Shown piece by piece: positions 37,863 to 50,045 of a stretch of DNA of 64,000 nucleotides. The notes below the pieces were generated by a model. The model made no database searches. It had not been told where the DNA came from and was given only the letters and a program-made list of their open reading frames with translations. The translations under genes were made by a program, and so were the position numbers. Source of the DNA: Cenococcum geophilum 1.58. Taxonomy: Eukaryota; Ascomycota; Dothideomycetes; Gloniales; Gloniaceae. Position 1 is the first letter of the stretch, and every line of letters begins with the position of its first letter. Location of the stretch: assembly GCA_001692895.1 (NCBI GenBank), contig KV748176.1, positions 372,001 through 436,000 on the forward strand, given 5' to 3'.

Positions 37863-38288
37863 TGTAACGGAACCTTGTAGCAAGAACTATGATGGGCTTG
37901 TTATTAGGCTAGGTGTGTAGAAAATGTAAGTATAAAAGTCAACAACGTAATAATAACTGGTGGAGTGGTTGTTTAATAGATTAACTCTAATTATATTCTA
38001 AGAATTACTATAAGGAAGGAACTATCTAGGTAGGGACTAAGGGTCCTTAAATATATAACCGTACTCCTAAGAAAGTTGTTGCTCTATCTGCTCTATCTGC
38101 TCTGTTTGCCTCTGCGATAGATCTTATAGATTATACAGATTATATAGATTATATTACGTGACTCTGCTTACTATTCCTCGTTATATGGTTCCACGGGTTC
38201 CATCCTGGACCGTGCTTATATTAACTAACTAGCTTCTTCCATCTCTTCTCCAAGTAGTTGTAATATTATACTTAAAGCGTCTGTAATA
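37863..38288 (-). repeat. 5' LTR of the inverted Gypsy copy
   Basis: 426 bp, followed by the second TATAT. A primer-binding-site region common to this family (ATTACTACCTAGTTACA on the - strand) lies just inside, at 37841-37860. Confidence 0.92.
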
Positions 38289-40899
38289 TATATTATAGAA
38301 GCTTCTTAAGACCTGACTTAAGGAGTAAAAAGCTTAAAGGCGGTAAGGAAGAAAACTAAAAAGGGACTAACTAAATGGTATAAGCTATAGTTATAGCCTA
38401 GAAAGGTTTAGAAGGCCTTCTAGGAACTTTATATAAAGTTTATAGAAGCTTTATTACTGCGGCATTTTAACCTAGATTAGCTATTAATAATAATTATTAA
38501 TATATTAAATTTTGCCCTTATTAGTATCCTACTATAACCTAATAGGCATCTAGACGCTACCCAGCTCCATTAAAGACTAGTAATATTTTATAATAGAAAA
38601 TTCTAGGGACCTAAAGTTAGGTATTATACCTATAATAAGGAACTGCTAGCTATAGTTAACTGCTTTAAATAGTAGCGATACTACCTTAAGTATGCGAGCT
38701 ATACCACTTATATACTCTTAGATTACTATAATCTACGCTACTTTATAACTATAAAGGAGCTTATACCTTAATAAGCCAAATAGGTAGAGGAGCTCGCGCG
38801 ATTTAATTTTAAGATTAAATATAAGCTAGGGGAAAACAACCCTGCTAATAAACCGTTATAACGGCTAGACTATACCAAAGGCTTTAAAACAGGAGAAGGA
38901 AAACAGATAATAGATATCTTACTCCTTATATTATAGAATAAGCTCCGGGTATAGGATGCTTAAGTACCTATAGCTCTATATACTAAGTCTTAGGCGGTGC
39001 AAGCCCTATTAATTTCCACTAATATTCTAGCTAGTACCCGGTCCATTACTAATAAGGGTCTAAATATACCTAGATAGGACGTCCCTAATACATTCTCGGA
39101 ACCTAGTAATATACCATCTCTAATTACTAAGCTATCCCCTTAAATAAATAGTAAAGCCATAAAGTAATTAGAACTCGGAGCCCTATAATAACTAAAGAAC
39201 TTTAACCTTATAGCGGCCTTCCTAACGTACGCGTATTAAAGAGTTATAAGATCTATAGTACTATCTAGTCTTATATTTGGAGCAGTATAGGACAAAACAG
39301 CTTTTACCTAAAAACTATCCGAAAGGTTAACGGATTTTATCTATAAGATGCAATAAAGGGATACTTCCTATACTATCCTTAATATAGAAGTAGACCGGAA
39401 ACGTAACAAAAAGAAAGCTACTAGGCGCTACTATTAGGAACTAGACCCGATAGGCCTACTATATAGAGGTAGTAAGGTTTAGGTGCTATAAGAAGCAAAT
39501 CTATAATAGAAGATTCTTATAAAGAATCACGATAATCCTTTAGGCGGCCACTATAGTTAAGTAAAGACAGTAGAATTACTTTAGCGCAAATACTATTAGC
39601 TAAGGCTTAATTAGAAAGCAAAGGAGTACATTAGCTATTATAAGAAGTATTAAGTATACAAGATCCGCAGGTATAAGCCATAGGGTCTACTTAAATCAAT
39701 TCCTCCCACCAGTGAGCTATGGCGATATTACGCCATAGACTTTATCACGGATCTCCCGCTATCTAAAGATGGCTAAGAACAAATATACAATTCGGTCCTT
39801 ATACTTATTAATAGGTTTTTAAAGTACGTCTAATACCTTTTTATTAACAAGACGATTAATATATAAGAGCTCATTAACCTAATTAAAAAGAAATGCTTTC
39901 TTAAAGTAGATTAACCATACTCTATTATTACTAATAGGGGCAGCGTCTTTATAAGCTAATACTGGTCGGACCTATACTTCTATTTAAAGATAGACCACTA
40001 GTATAGTACGGCTTTCTACCTATAGACGGATAGGCAAATAGAACGCTAGAACTAGGAACTAGAGTCTTACCTATGGATATATTTAAACTACTAGCAAGAT
40101 AACTAGTGCGAGCTACTTTCGTATATAGAGTACGCTTACAATTTAAAGCAACATATATTATATAAGTATGCATTAATCCAGATTGCCTATAGCGTTTAAC
40201 TATTTAGGTTTAATAGTATACCCAATAATTACTAGCTAAGGCCGCATAATTAGTTATAGGATCCTATTAGGAAGTCTAAGGATATCTACTAAAGAGTATA
40301 AGGATACCTCTAGAAATAGAAGGAGTAATAGAAGTATATAAAGTAGAGCCTACAAGATGCCTAAGAGCAGTAGAGACTTTAGTATAACCGCAAGCACTAA
40401 AACAAGTATTTTGGAGTAGGCGATAAGGTTCTATTACGTTTAACAAATATTAAGACCCGTTAACTATTAAAGAAGCTTAATATAAAATACCTAGGTCCCT
40501 TCTAAGTCAAGGAACGAATTGGCAAGCTAGCCTATTATCTCTAGCTACTCCCATCTATAGCCTATATATATCTAGTATTTTATATAAACTTACTAGAGCC
40601 ATGGTATAGACTACTACTAAAAAAGAACTTCCGTCTAGGCCCAATTAAACACCCTAAGGTAGTGGGCGAGCGGTATAAGGTTAAAGCTATACTATACTAT
40701 AAGTCTGTCAAGAACAAGCTTTAATTTAAAATTAAATAGCTAGGCTAGCCCGCTAAGGACTCTATATAGAAACTAGAGGATTACCTTAATTATTATAAAG
40801 ATATTCTAAAAGAATATTGGGACCAAGGTCTACAATCTATAAATTATAGAAAGCGCTCTAATACTATAGTATTATCGCAACCTATAAAGAAAGCTTATA

Positions 40900-43166
40900 A
40901 TAGGCCGCAAAAGGCCCTAAAGAGTAAATAGGTTAAATTAGATATAGTATAGATAAGCTCCGGAAACTATAGGGATAGGGCTACAGCCTAAGGCAGGATG
41001 GGTCCTTAGCCTTTTCACGTATATAGCATAGAGTTAATAGGGCATTTTGCTAGAATTACATTCCTATTTATAAATCTATATTAGGAATATAGTTCCTAGA
41101 GCTTCTAAGCCCTTTCTAAAAGCCTTATAAGGCCTTTCTAAGCACCTAATTAAGGTCCTTAATTGCTACTATATATAAGAACAAATCCCAAAAGTCTAAA
41201 CCATAAATACCCAATCTAAAAAGCCACTATGCCTTATTATTAGGAGTAGGATCAGTATCCATCAGGCTACTAAGTAATGGCTAATAAGAATAGGATCTAG
41301 ATCCCTTAGTAGGCGTATAAGTAGGTATAAAAATAGGGGTAGGGTAATAAGGTGTAGCTAGAGCAGAGACTCTTAAATGCTTAACACTAATATTAGGTCT
41401 AAACCAATACTAACAAAGCTCTTATAGCATAAGCTTATAGTTAATAAAAACACGCTTAAGCCTAGAATAAACAGAGATGTTAGCTAGCTGGTATAGTCCA
41501 GAACCACTAAGACCTTACTACAGTAACTATTAGTTACCTATCCGCTAGGTACCCAAAGGGTAACCTACCTAATACCGTATTATGTTATACTCTTTTAAAA
41601 CTTAACGCGTATACGCAAACTCCTTTCTATAGTAGACAGCGACCTTCTTCTTATTACCCCCATTACGCACCCTATCCTTAGTATACTAACCTTACTCTTA
41701 TATTAGGCGTTACTAGCTAGCTTATTAGGAATTATGGGCAGTATAGATAGCCGTAGCATAGTCTTAAATTCGGCTAAGCTATTTAGCATTTACGCTAGAA
41801 TAAGAGAGAGCCTAGGCAATATAGTAGTTAAGGATATTAAAGGAACGTCGCCACTTAGGCCTAGGCTATTAAAGCTTAAAGTTAGCAATAGAAATCTATT
41901 AAGGATAGAAAAACTTACCTTAATGCAACTGCCGCTCTTGCCTCCAGAATCCTGTCATTAGATTTCTGGTCTTTTGAAGACATATAGGCAAAATTATTTA
42001 GGTAGGACTAGCACCAGTTACAGGTTAGCGGGGATTAGGGTTCTATATATAAAGGTAGGGTTAGAATACACTATAGAATTTACTTAGAAAAGTAGTTAGC
42101 AGGAGAACAAAGAGGCATATTAAATTAATAATGAAAAAGAAGAAAATCTTAATAATATATCGAAGATACGTCTAAATTAGATAAAGGTTAATAATGGGAA
42201 GTAAGGTATTAAGGAAAAGGATTAAGCTTAATAAGTAAAGTGTCTTTATACTTTACCGTCTATTACCCTTTTAGTAACTAGCCGCAACCTTGCCAATATA
42301 ACTCCGTTACAATAGCGTTATTTAGAAGGAAGGAAACACGCGTATAAGTTATTTAACCATCACTTCCTTATAAAAACTAACTACGCGGCCGGGGGAAGGC
42401 AATTAAGACGTTAAATTAAAGACGCATATAGGTTAAATTAGACCTAAAACGATATTATAGTATCAAAGAACAACGTTATAGACGTTCTTAACAATCGCAT
42501 AATAGCTACAATTACTATCGCGAAATGTCCCTATTTACTAGGTAGTAGAGCTACGCCAAATATACAGTATAGGACCACTAGATTTGAAAGTATATACACT
42601 AAATCTTAAAAGACAAGTCTCTTTAACTAACTAATTAATACCTTAACCGCATCTAATAGCCTAAGGGCAAATATGGGAGTAATGCGTTAGTAACGCAGAG
42701 GATTATAAGAAAAGGATTATAAGAAAGAATTATAGACCATATCTTAGCAGTTAAAGACAACGGCAGGCTAAGGCTCTATACATTAAATCCCATACTAAAA
42801 GGTTCTACGGAACTATACTAGAATACTAAATTACCTATAATACTCGTGATTAATTATAGACTAGCATAAAGGCTTAGAAGTAAAGTTATATAAAAATCCC
42901 TATATTAGCCTAGGTAGTCACCGGCATACTTCTAATAGGCTTTTAATAGGTCTCCTAGTAATCCTCACGTCTTTTCTCTAATTATATTTTTCCCTTATTA
43001 AGGTTTTTTAGGAGTTTAAAGCAGGGGTTAGATAGATAGATAATATACAGCGGTATACTAATACCTCTCTAATATCTTTTTGAACCTCTTCTAAAACAAG
43101 CCCTTATAATCTCCCTACCGTAAGGTAATAGCAATCAAAGGCCAACCGCAAGAAGGGGGAGGGCAA
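40900..43166. other. Long 3' region of the second Gypsy element, no coding signal identified
   Basis: About 2.2 kb between the chromodomain and the 3' LTR. Only short frames are present (for example 41734-41961 on +), and I recognise no domain. Purine-rich sequence at 43151-43163 serves as the polypurine tract. The length is unusual for a chromodomain Gypsy element. Confidence 0.5.
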
Positions 43167-43380
43167 TGTAAGGGATATTATTGCAGACACCTTAGGTTAC
43201 CCTTAGGACAACCCCCGGACGCCCCTTAGATAGTCACTAGTTACGTGCCAGAGGCACGTGCCCGTAGTATATAGTCTCTACGATCCTAGAGGCCTTACCT
43301 CCTTAAAAATTCATCTCTCTTACCAATCTATCCTGTTCCAATCGTGTCCTTATAGCCCCTGTCTATAAGATCCCCTCATA
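43167..43380 (+). repeat. 3' LTR of the second Gypsy element
   Basis: 214 bp, beginning TGTAAGGGATATTATTGC, directly after a purine tract and followed by TTATA. Confidence 0.9.
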
Positions 43381-44479
43381 TTATAGGACTAAGGAGTAGA
43401 GGCTAAACTAGGGATCTTAGTAGTAGAAGACATTTAGGTAGACTTTATAGCAAAGTTAATAGTTTAAAGATAGAGCTTATATAATTACAGAAAATAAAGT
43501 CACTTCGCAAGGGATAATAAAGATAATTAGAGTAACTATATAATAAAGGGAACTAGACTAGTAAAAGATATATACGTATAGAGAGGTAATAGTATACTGC
43601 GAGGAACCAAAGAGTATTTAATTAGAAGTTTTGCGTTTTGTTATAACAACGCATACTAAATTTATAAAAACACTAAGTATAGCGTAAGCTATTAGCTATA
43701 AGAGCTAAAATCCTTAAAGTATAGAGAAACTAATAAACTAGTTTATAGATCGGATATTAAGGACGATAAATTTAATATAGGCGAAATATTCTATAATAAT
43801 AAGGTAATAAAGGCAGCTTATTAGGAGTATATAAACCTTAAAGATATTATAATAGAAATAGAGGATAATTCCACTATAGAATAGGGAACATTAGTAGGGA
43901 GTAAGACCCTACTAGACATAATATCTATCGCTTTATAAGACGCAAGAGAAGTAGGATAATAAGCTACTTTGGCACTTAATAAAGGCAAAAGGCCAAAGGC
44001 TTAAGATTCTTAAGATAAGATAAGAGATAACTAAGATTTTTAAGATAAGATAAGGTATACCTAAGGACCCACAATAAACAGAAACCGATGGAGTAGGGTA
44101 ATAGCTTAGTTTAAAGATATATAAATAAGCTTAAGATAGAGTTTTCTATAGGTATAAGATTCTTAAAAAGAAATAAGTAAGATTTAAGACTCTTAAGATA
44201 AGATAAGAATACTAAGTAAGCCTAGTTAAACTAAGGCTAGAGTAAGGCTTAAAGTAGAAGTAAGCTTAGGATTAAGAATTCTATAAAACTAAGATTTCAA
44301 AACACGAATAAGGATTATTAATAAGATTAAGAAGTAGGAAGACTTTAAGAATCCACTTATAAGATATAAAAAGAAAGAAACTATAGAGGAATTTAGAATA
44401 AGAATTACCTTATAGTAAAAATAGAAACTAGATAAAAGATCTAGTATATTAGGTCGTATAAAGGACAGAGCACCTATAT

Positions 44480-44588
44480 ACTAGCGTCTATATATTGCTT
44501 GGCAGCATCTACCTCAGTAACGTACAATACTAAGACCTCCCGCAATATTCGCGAATATCAAACGCAGTTACTATATAGCTAATTCACT
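44480..44588 (+). repeat. Split direct repeat A1 of the Ngaro element
   Basis: Begins ACTAGCGTCTATATATTGC. It recurs at 48952-49059 with only scattered transitions. Confidence 0.85.
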
Positions 44589-47500
44589 TTTAATATCGCT
44601 AAACTCATTAATATTCATTATATATTTATCATCCATTCGTTTAAGAATTATTTTATAACGCTATTACCGCTTATAACTAACTAGGAGACTTATACGCGTG
44701 TATAATCCCAATAAGTAAACCCACCTAGACGACCTACCTTAACTACACCATCGTCTACAACCGCTACACCCTNCTCNNCTAGTNCTATAATGCCGTCNNA
44801 GGCTAATATACGCGCCNCTGCNNTAAAAGAGCGNNAAATTGCTAAAGAGTAAAGGGAACAAGCCTAAGATAAAAGGGAGATTTAGAAGTATAAGGAAGAG
44901 CGTAAAGCCCACCTAGTGGAGGAGGCTCGCCAGTATAAATACCACCTAGCTCAAATGGCTTAATTATAGTTAGGCTTAGCCGCTTCGGCCTTACAGGCCA
45001 CTACAACAGCTGCTACAGCTAATGTCCTTAGTAAGCCTCTCTTTTCTAGCATAAAGTCGCTCGAACTCCGCCTTTCTGGCATTATAAAAAGGGATTACCT
45101 GGATATTTTTAAGGGTACCTTTAATCTAGTAAACCTCGCCCATCTTTAAGTCTATACCGCTTAAATTAAGATCGCCAATAAGACACGGATTAAGAATAGT
45201 ACTTTGGTTATAAGGAAGGCAAAGGTAAATAGGAAGCTATTTATAGATAAAGGCGTTTGGTTTAAAGGTTTTACTAACTACATAGTTATTACTGGCACCC
45301 TTTATATATGCCCACTAGACCTTATCGCTAGCATACTTCTCTAAATAAACACGATTTATACCTTATTAACCTAGTATATCTAGGTAGGTTATATACTTAA
45401 CTTAGCACTTAACTATTATACCTTTATAATAACTAATGGCCAACTAGAGCCTACTAATTGGCAAATACTAGCTTAGTATATAGCGCCATACCTTATAATA
45501 TCTAATGCTATCGGCTTCGCCGCCTTAAAGAGACCTAGGTTAGATACCTCCTATACCTCTAATACCTACTATAGGTTTAATAGCAGAGGCTGCAATAATA
45601 TAGCTTGTAAATACCTATATAAGTGCTTAAAGTATGGTAAAGATTACACTATATTATCTAAAGCTTGCGCCTAAGAATAGTAAGGTGAACCTTATAAAGT
45701 AGGGTCTAGCCTAATAATAATACTAACTTTAATTATACGCCTAGGACCTAGGCCTAATACGTTATTATTATTCTCTACCTTTATAGAGGTAAAGGCTCTC
45801 TATTACTCTCCATTACCCCTAAGGATCTTAGCATAGCACTTCCTTTTATCTAACTACCTGGGTAATTTACTAGCTACCTTAATAGGCATCCTAACCTATA
45901 GCTGCGAGATAGGAGCCGAGTTTATTTCTACCCTAAGATCTTATAGGAACTATAACTCCTCTTAGGATAACGCCGACTTTATCTCTAAGAAGATAATATT
46001 AGACCTTAAAAAAGGATATATTAGAATTGCGATAGGGCCTATTATAGTTTTACCTCTTAGCCTAGTGCCAAAATCGGATAGAGGATACCGCCAAATTCAC
46101 GATCTCTCCTTTTTACTAGCATTTTTAGTTAATAACGCAATCCTAGAAGAATATGGAGCACTAGTATACACTACAGTTACCGCTATTTAAGCCTATATTA
46201 TTTTTGTAGGTTATAGATATCTACTGCTTAAAAGAGATATTAAAGACGCGTTCTATATAGTCCCCCTATCTTATAGGGTAAGAACATTAATAGGCTTCTT
46301 CTAGGAAGGTGTTACCCACCAGGAATACTACCTATCCTTTAATCTTTAAACTGCGCCGCTTATATTTAACCTCTTCGCGGAAGGCCTATACTAAATACTC
46401 TATTTATAACTACCTTATAAGGTAGAACACTACCTAGATGATTTTATCTTTATCCTTGCCAACCTAAATAACTTAGTGGCTATTACCTAGACTTATATCT
46501 CTATTACTAACTCCCTAGGTATCCCTTAAAATGGCTTTAAAGATATAGCAGGAACTATTATTAAAGTTCTAGGATATACTATTAACACCATATAAATGTA
46601 AATGTAATTATTACCACAGAAACAATTATGTGCTATTAAGAAAGTCACTACCGCACTCTAATATGGCTTATTATTATTCTTTTAAGCCTAGTAGCTTACG
46701 GGCTACCTTATATAGTGCGCCTACGTAATTAAACTTAGTTAATCTTACTCTAAATCCCTCTAGATCTTTATTACTACTTAGCTGGAGACTTTAGTAAATA
46801 AGTATAAACCTAGGCGATTTAGTACTAAGTTATAAAGTAACTTATATATCTGGCTTAACCTACTTACTATGAGTAATAGGGTATTATTCTTTAACAACGT
46901 TAAGCGTACCCGTATTTATCTCTTTACTAACGCCTCTACCCAGTTTAAGTTTGGCGGCTTTTACTTTTTTAAGGAACTTAAATATAAGGATAACTAGTAG
47001 TAGTATATAGCTAACCTCCCTTAATCTTAGGCGTTTAGTATATTGCCTAAGCCTAGTTAATAAATAGACTATATTAATCTAAAAGAGATGCATGCTATTG
47101 CTTACGTATTTAATCTATAGTCTACTAACTAGTAGTATAGCGCGCTATCTATTTATACTAATAGCATAATGGTTTACTAAGGCATTAAGAAGACTATTAT
47201 CCGTAGTATAGTAAACAAATTACTCTGTAAGATTATGCTAGCTACTATAGCTTACGATATTATAATATCCGCGAAGTAGATCCTAGGTAATTTAAATAGC
47301 TTAGCTAATATACTATCTTAATTCCAGGCCACGGCTATCTATTAGTTCTGCCCATACTAGGCCTTTAATTTATTACTACTAAAGCTAATAAGTTTTTAAT
47401 AGGTGCCGTAAACCTAATAGACTACTTATAACCGCCTATAAACTTTAAAGATAATATTAACGCGCTATCTAACCTCTACGCGCTCCTTCTCTGGAATGGC

Positions 47501-48508
47501 CTTACGCCAGTAACCCATAGGAACTATTCCTTAGTAGTTAATAGCTGGAAGTTATACTACGCACTTAAAGGAGTCTCCCCTTACCTAGCTAAGCCGCGTA
47601 AACTAGGTAAATGGATTACCTACTACACGTTTAGTACCTCCTAGCTATAGATAGGCAGGCTTAAGGCCGAAACCTTATAAGCCTATATCTCCGTAATTCG
47701 CTTACACCACGTGGATTATAGTATCTTAATTATAGCATTTAAGGATCCTATAGTACACCAATTACTCGCTAGAGTAGCCGCTATCTCTTCCTTAGCAAAA
47801 AAGGATAAGTAACCTATTACTAGGGATATTCTAGCCCAGGTAGTAATATACGGCCTATTGCTACCAGATATCAACACTAATGCCGTATTCACCCTCGCAT
47901 TTGCTAGATTTCTATAGATAGGCGAGATTATATATACTATAGCGGAGCTTAAGAACCGAACGACCTTTTTAGCAAAAAAGGCCACTTAATATAATATTAC
48001 CTTTACGCCTAGTAGGATAATATTCCGCCTTAAATAGAGCAAAGCCAATAAGTAATACTAGGGCGTTAACGTCGCTATCGCGGTGGTAGGCGGCCTATTA
48101 TGCCTAGTTGCTGCTATAATAAAGCTATTTAATAGGGACCCTTAACCCCTTAACTCTCCCTTATTTAGTCTTAATAGTAAACTTTTTACTTCTCTAGGGG
48201 TTTATAAGATCCTTTCCTCCTATCTAGTAGCTGCTAGGATTAACCTAAGTAGTTACTTAAACTACTCCTTCTACTAGGGCGCTGCCCAGTTCGCTAAAGA
48301 TTTAGGGTATTTACACTAGTAAATTCAGCAGCTAGGTCAGTAGTTATTAGAAGCCTTTTGCCTATATATTAAGACTAAGACTACTAACCTTTATCGCCTT
48401 AACTCTTACTTTTAGCGTGGTATACCGCTCTTAGCGTAAGAATTACTATATAATAGGTTAAGATATTAAGAGGGCCGCTAAGGCGCTAGTGGTAAGCAAG
48501 CTAATAGC

Positions 48509-48535
48509 GATTTTCTATACCAGGCATAGAAAATC
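48509..48535. repeat. 27-nt palindrome, also present at 5864-5890
   Basis: Ten-base arms GATTTTCTAT and ATAGAAAATC with a 7-nt loop. A copy with three differences lies at 5864-5890 inside the unrelated 10.6-kb Gypsy element. The right flank TAATTGGT is shared too when strands are matched. Confidence 0.75.
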
Positions 48536-48562
48536 CTAATTGGTTGGCTTATAACTTAGGGT

Positions 48563-48768
48563 TGGCAAAATATGGCAGAATACGACAATATGGCAGAACT
48601 TGGCAGAATGCGACAATATGGCAGAATTTGGCAGAATGCGATAATATGGCAGAATTTGGCAGAATGCGATAATGTGGTAGAATTTGGCAGAATGCGATAA
48701 TGTAGCAGAATTTGGCAGAATGCGATAAGGTGGTAGAATTTGGTAGAATATAGCAGAATGCGGTAATG
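48563..48768 (+). repeat. Minisatellite, 28-bp unit, about seven copies
   Basis: The unit contains two TGGCAGAA words followed by TGCGACAATA or variants. The last unit is irregular. It lies inside the Ngaro element between the recombinase region and repeat B1. Confidence 0.9.
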
Positions 48769-48796
48769 TCTTGTTAGGCGCAGGAGCTTCGCTTAG

Positions 48797-48951
48797 GGAT
48801 ATCTGGCCGCTTTAGGGCAAATCCTTAGTAGATTTAAGTGCTAGGAACTAGTAAAACTGCTAAGAACTAGCCCTAGAGCGACCTTATAGCCCTACGCCTC
48901 CTAATTATATAAAAATTAAAATATCCCCTTACGTGACTGCGATAGATAGAT
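48797..48951 (+). repeat. Split direct repeat B1 of the Ngaro element
   Basis: Contains ATCTGGCCGCTTTAGGGC and ends GCGATAGATAGAT. It matches B2 (about 49219-49374) almost base for base. Confidence 0.85.
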
Positions 48952-49059
48952 ACTAGCGTCTATATATTGCTTAGCAGCATCTACCTTAGTAACGCACAAT
49001 ACTAAGACCTCCTATAATATTCGCGAATATTAAACGCAGTTACTACGTGGCTAATTCGC
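48952..49059 (+). repeat. Split direct repeat A2 of the Ngaro element
   Basis: Directly abuts B1. Homologous to 44480-44588. Confidence 0.85.
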
Positions 49060-49218
49060 TTTCCCTACCCGCCATCCCTTGTACTTAGTATATATTATAT
49101 ATAGATAGCGCTTTAAGGCAATTCTTTAGTAGGTGCTAGGAACTAGTAAAACCACTAANAGCNAGCCTTAATGCGACNACTANAGTTANATAGTCTTNNA
49201 GCNATAGGCTTGCGGTNN

Positions 49219-49374
49219 NGGANATCTGGCCGCTTTAGGGCAAATCCTTAGCAGATTTGAGTGCTAGGAACTAGCAAAACTGCTAAGAACTAGCCCTAGA
49301 GCGACCTTATAGCCCTGCGCCTCCCAATTATACAAAAATTAAAATATCCCCTTACGTGACTGCGATAGATAGAT
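49219..49374 (+). repeat. Split direct repeat B2 of the Ngaro element
   Basis: Copy of B1 ending at the element's right border. A third, diverged B-like piece (about 49109-49165) lies between A2 and B2. Several bases here are ambiguous. Confidence 0.8.
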
Positions 49375-49862
49375 AAAGAATTACTAATAGGCCTAAAGTA
49401 GGCACACTAAGAGCTAAATAGCTTACCGAACTAGAATAAGAAAAGGATTTAGGGATTTTAACTAGGTTTGAGGAATAATATATAAAGGGCTATTACAATA
49501 CAGTAATAAGAAGATACTTCCTTATAAATAAACTGTATATACTCCAGCAGCTATACCAAAAGTAGTATAGGTAAAGGCACAACAATAAGTGGGAAGATTT
49601 CTATATATAGTTAGATAAGAAAGTTATTTAGGACCACCCTATTATAGAAAAGGCGATAAGTCACATTAAAGGAGCCTTAATTATAATGTTAAAGGATCTA
49701 GAGGAGCGTTTAAAAGACTAAAGAAGTAAAAGGCGTATCTTAGTACCTGTAAATAAAGTCGCAACGTTTAGATTAATACGGTAGAGGTTTAAACTTAAAG
49801 ATAAGGATAAGCTAAGAGTTAACCTAAAGTACTAAGCATATTATACGTTGGTATAGATTATA

Positions 49863-50045
49863 TGTAACCGACTACGCGTGCTGCCGAGACAGCCTCAACG
49901 CCACCCAATATATTGATCGCAGATCAATATTGCTTGCAGATCACTGTTCCCATTTCAGCTACCATTTTATATATATATTCCACTTGATACCCATAGATTT
50001 ACAATCAAGTTGCTTGTTCAATTCCCATACACTGCAAAGCTTACA
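49863..50045 (+). repeat. Solo LTR of the Copia family seen at 13308-13553
   Basis: 183 bp, starting TGTAACCGACTACGCG and ending GCTTACA. Exact TTATA copies flank it (49858-49862 and 50046-50050). No internal Copia sequence is present, so it arose by LTR-LTR recombination. It is clearly richer in GC than its surroundings and than its relative at 13308. Confidence 0.9.

Larger units (their letters stand above)
30336..38288 (-). mobile_element. Inverted copy of the outer Gypsy family, 7.95 kb, innermost insertion
   Basis: Two 426-bp LTRs (30336-30761 and 37863-38288) are flanked by exact TATAT (30331-30335 and 38289-38293). The - strand carries gag from about 37825, a CCHC zinc knuckle near 36815-36775, RT (about 34150-33700), integrase (about 33000-31900) and a chromodomain (about 31690-31560). 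A purine tract adjoins the left LTR. The LTRs and PBS region match the outer element. It sits inside the RT/RNase H region of the second Gypsy element. Full outline, broken by many stops. Confidence 0.92.
26554..43380 (+). mobile_element. Second chromodomain Gypsy element, split by an inverted relative of the outer one
   Basis: LTRs of 215 and 214 bp (26554-26768 and 43167-43380) lie inside exact TTATA copies (26549-26553 and 43381-43385). Order on the + strand: gag (about 26900-28450), aspartic protease (about 28640-28900, with SGAEINLI), RT (about 29500-30235, YLDN box near 30020) continuing at 38294, RNase H (to about 39000), integrase (about 39500-40400, HH zinc motif then AIDFITDLP) and a chromodomain (about 40690-40830). 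A purine tract precedes the 3' LTR. It is broken by many stops. Net of the inner insertion it is about 8.9 kb. It interrupts the gag region of the outer element. Confidence 0.9.
44480..49374 (+). mobile_element. Tyrosine-recombinase retrotransposon of Ngaro/DIRS type
   Basis: The + strand encodes RT (about 46080-46470, HYLDDF box near 46425), RNase H (about 46910-47330) and a tyrosine-recombinase-like region (about 47650-48300, with PITRDIL and LAFARFL words). This order and the lack of integrase fit YR retrotransposons. Terminal repeats are split direct repeats in the order A1 (44480-44588), coding, B1, A2, B2 (ending 49374), as in Ngaro. There is no target duplication. The same site is uninterrupted in the related Gypsy copy (near 35670-35710), which fixes both ends. 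It is broken by many stops. Confidence 0.85.

Noticed and set aside
48563-48768. CRISPR-like array
   Set aside because: The repeats are contiguous 28-bp tandem units without unique spacers, in a eukaryotic transposon.
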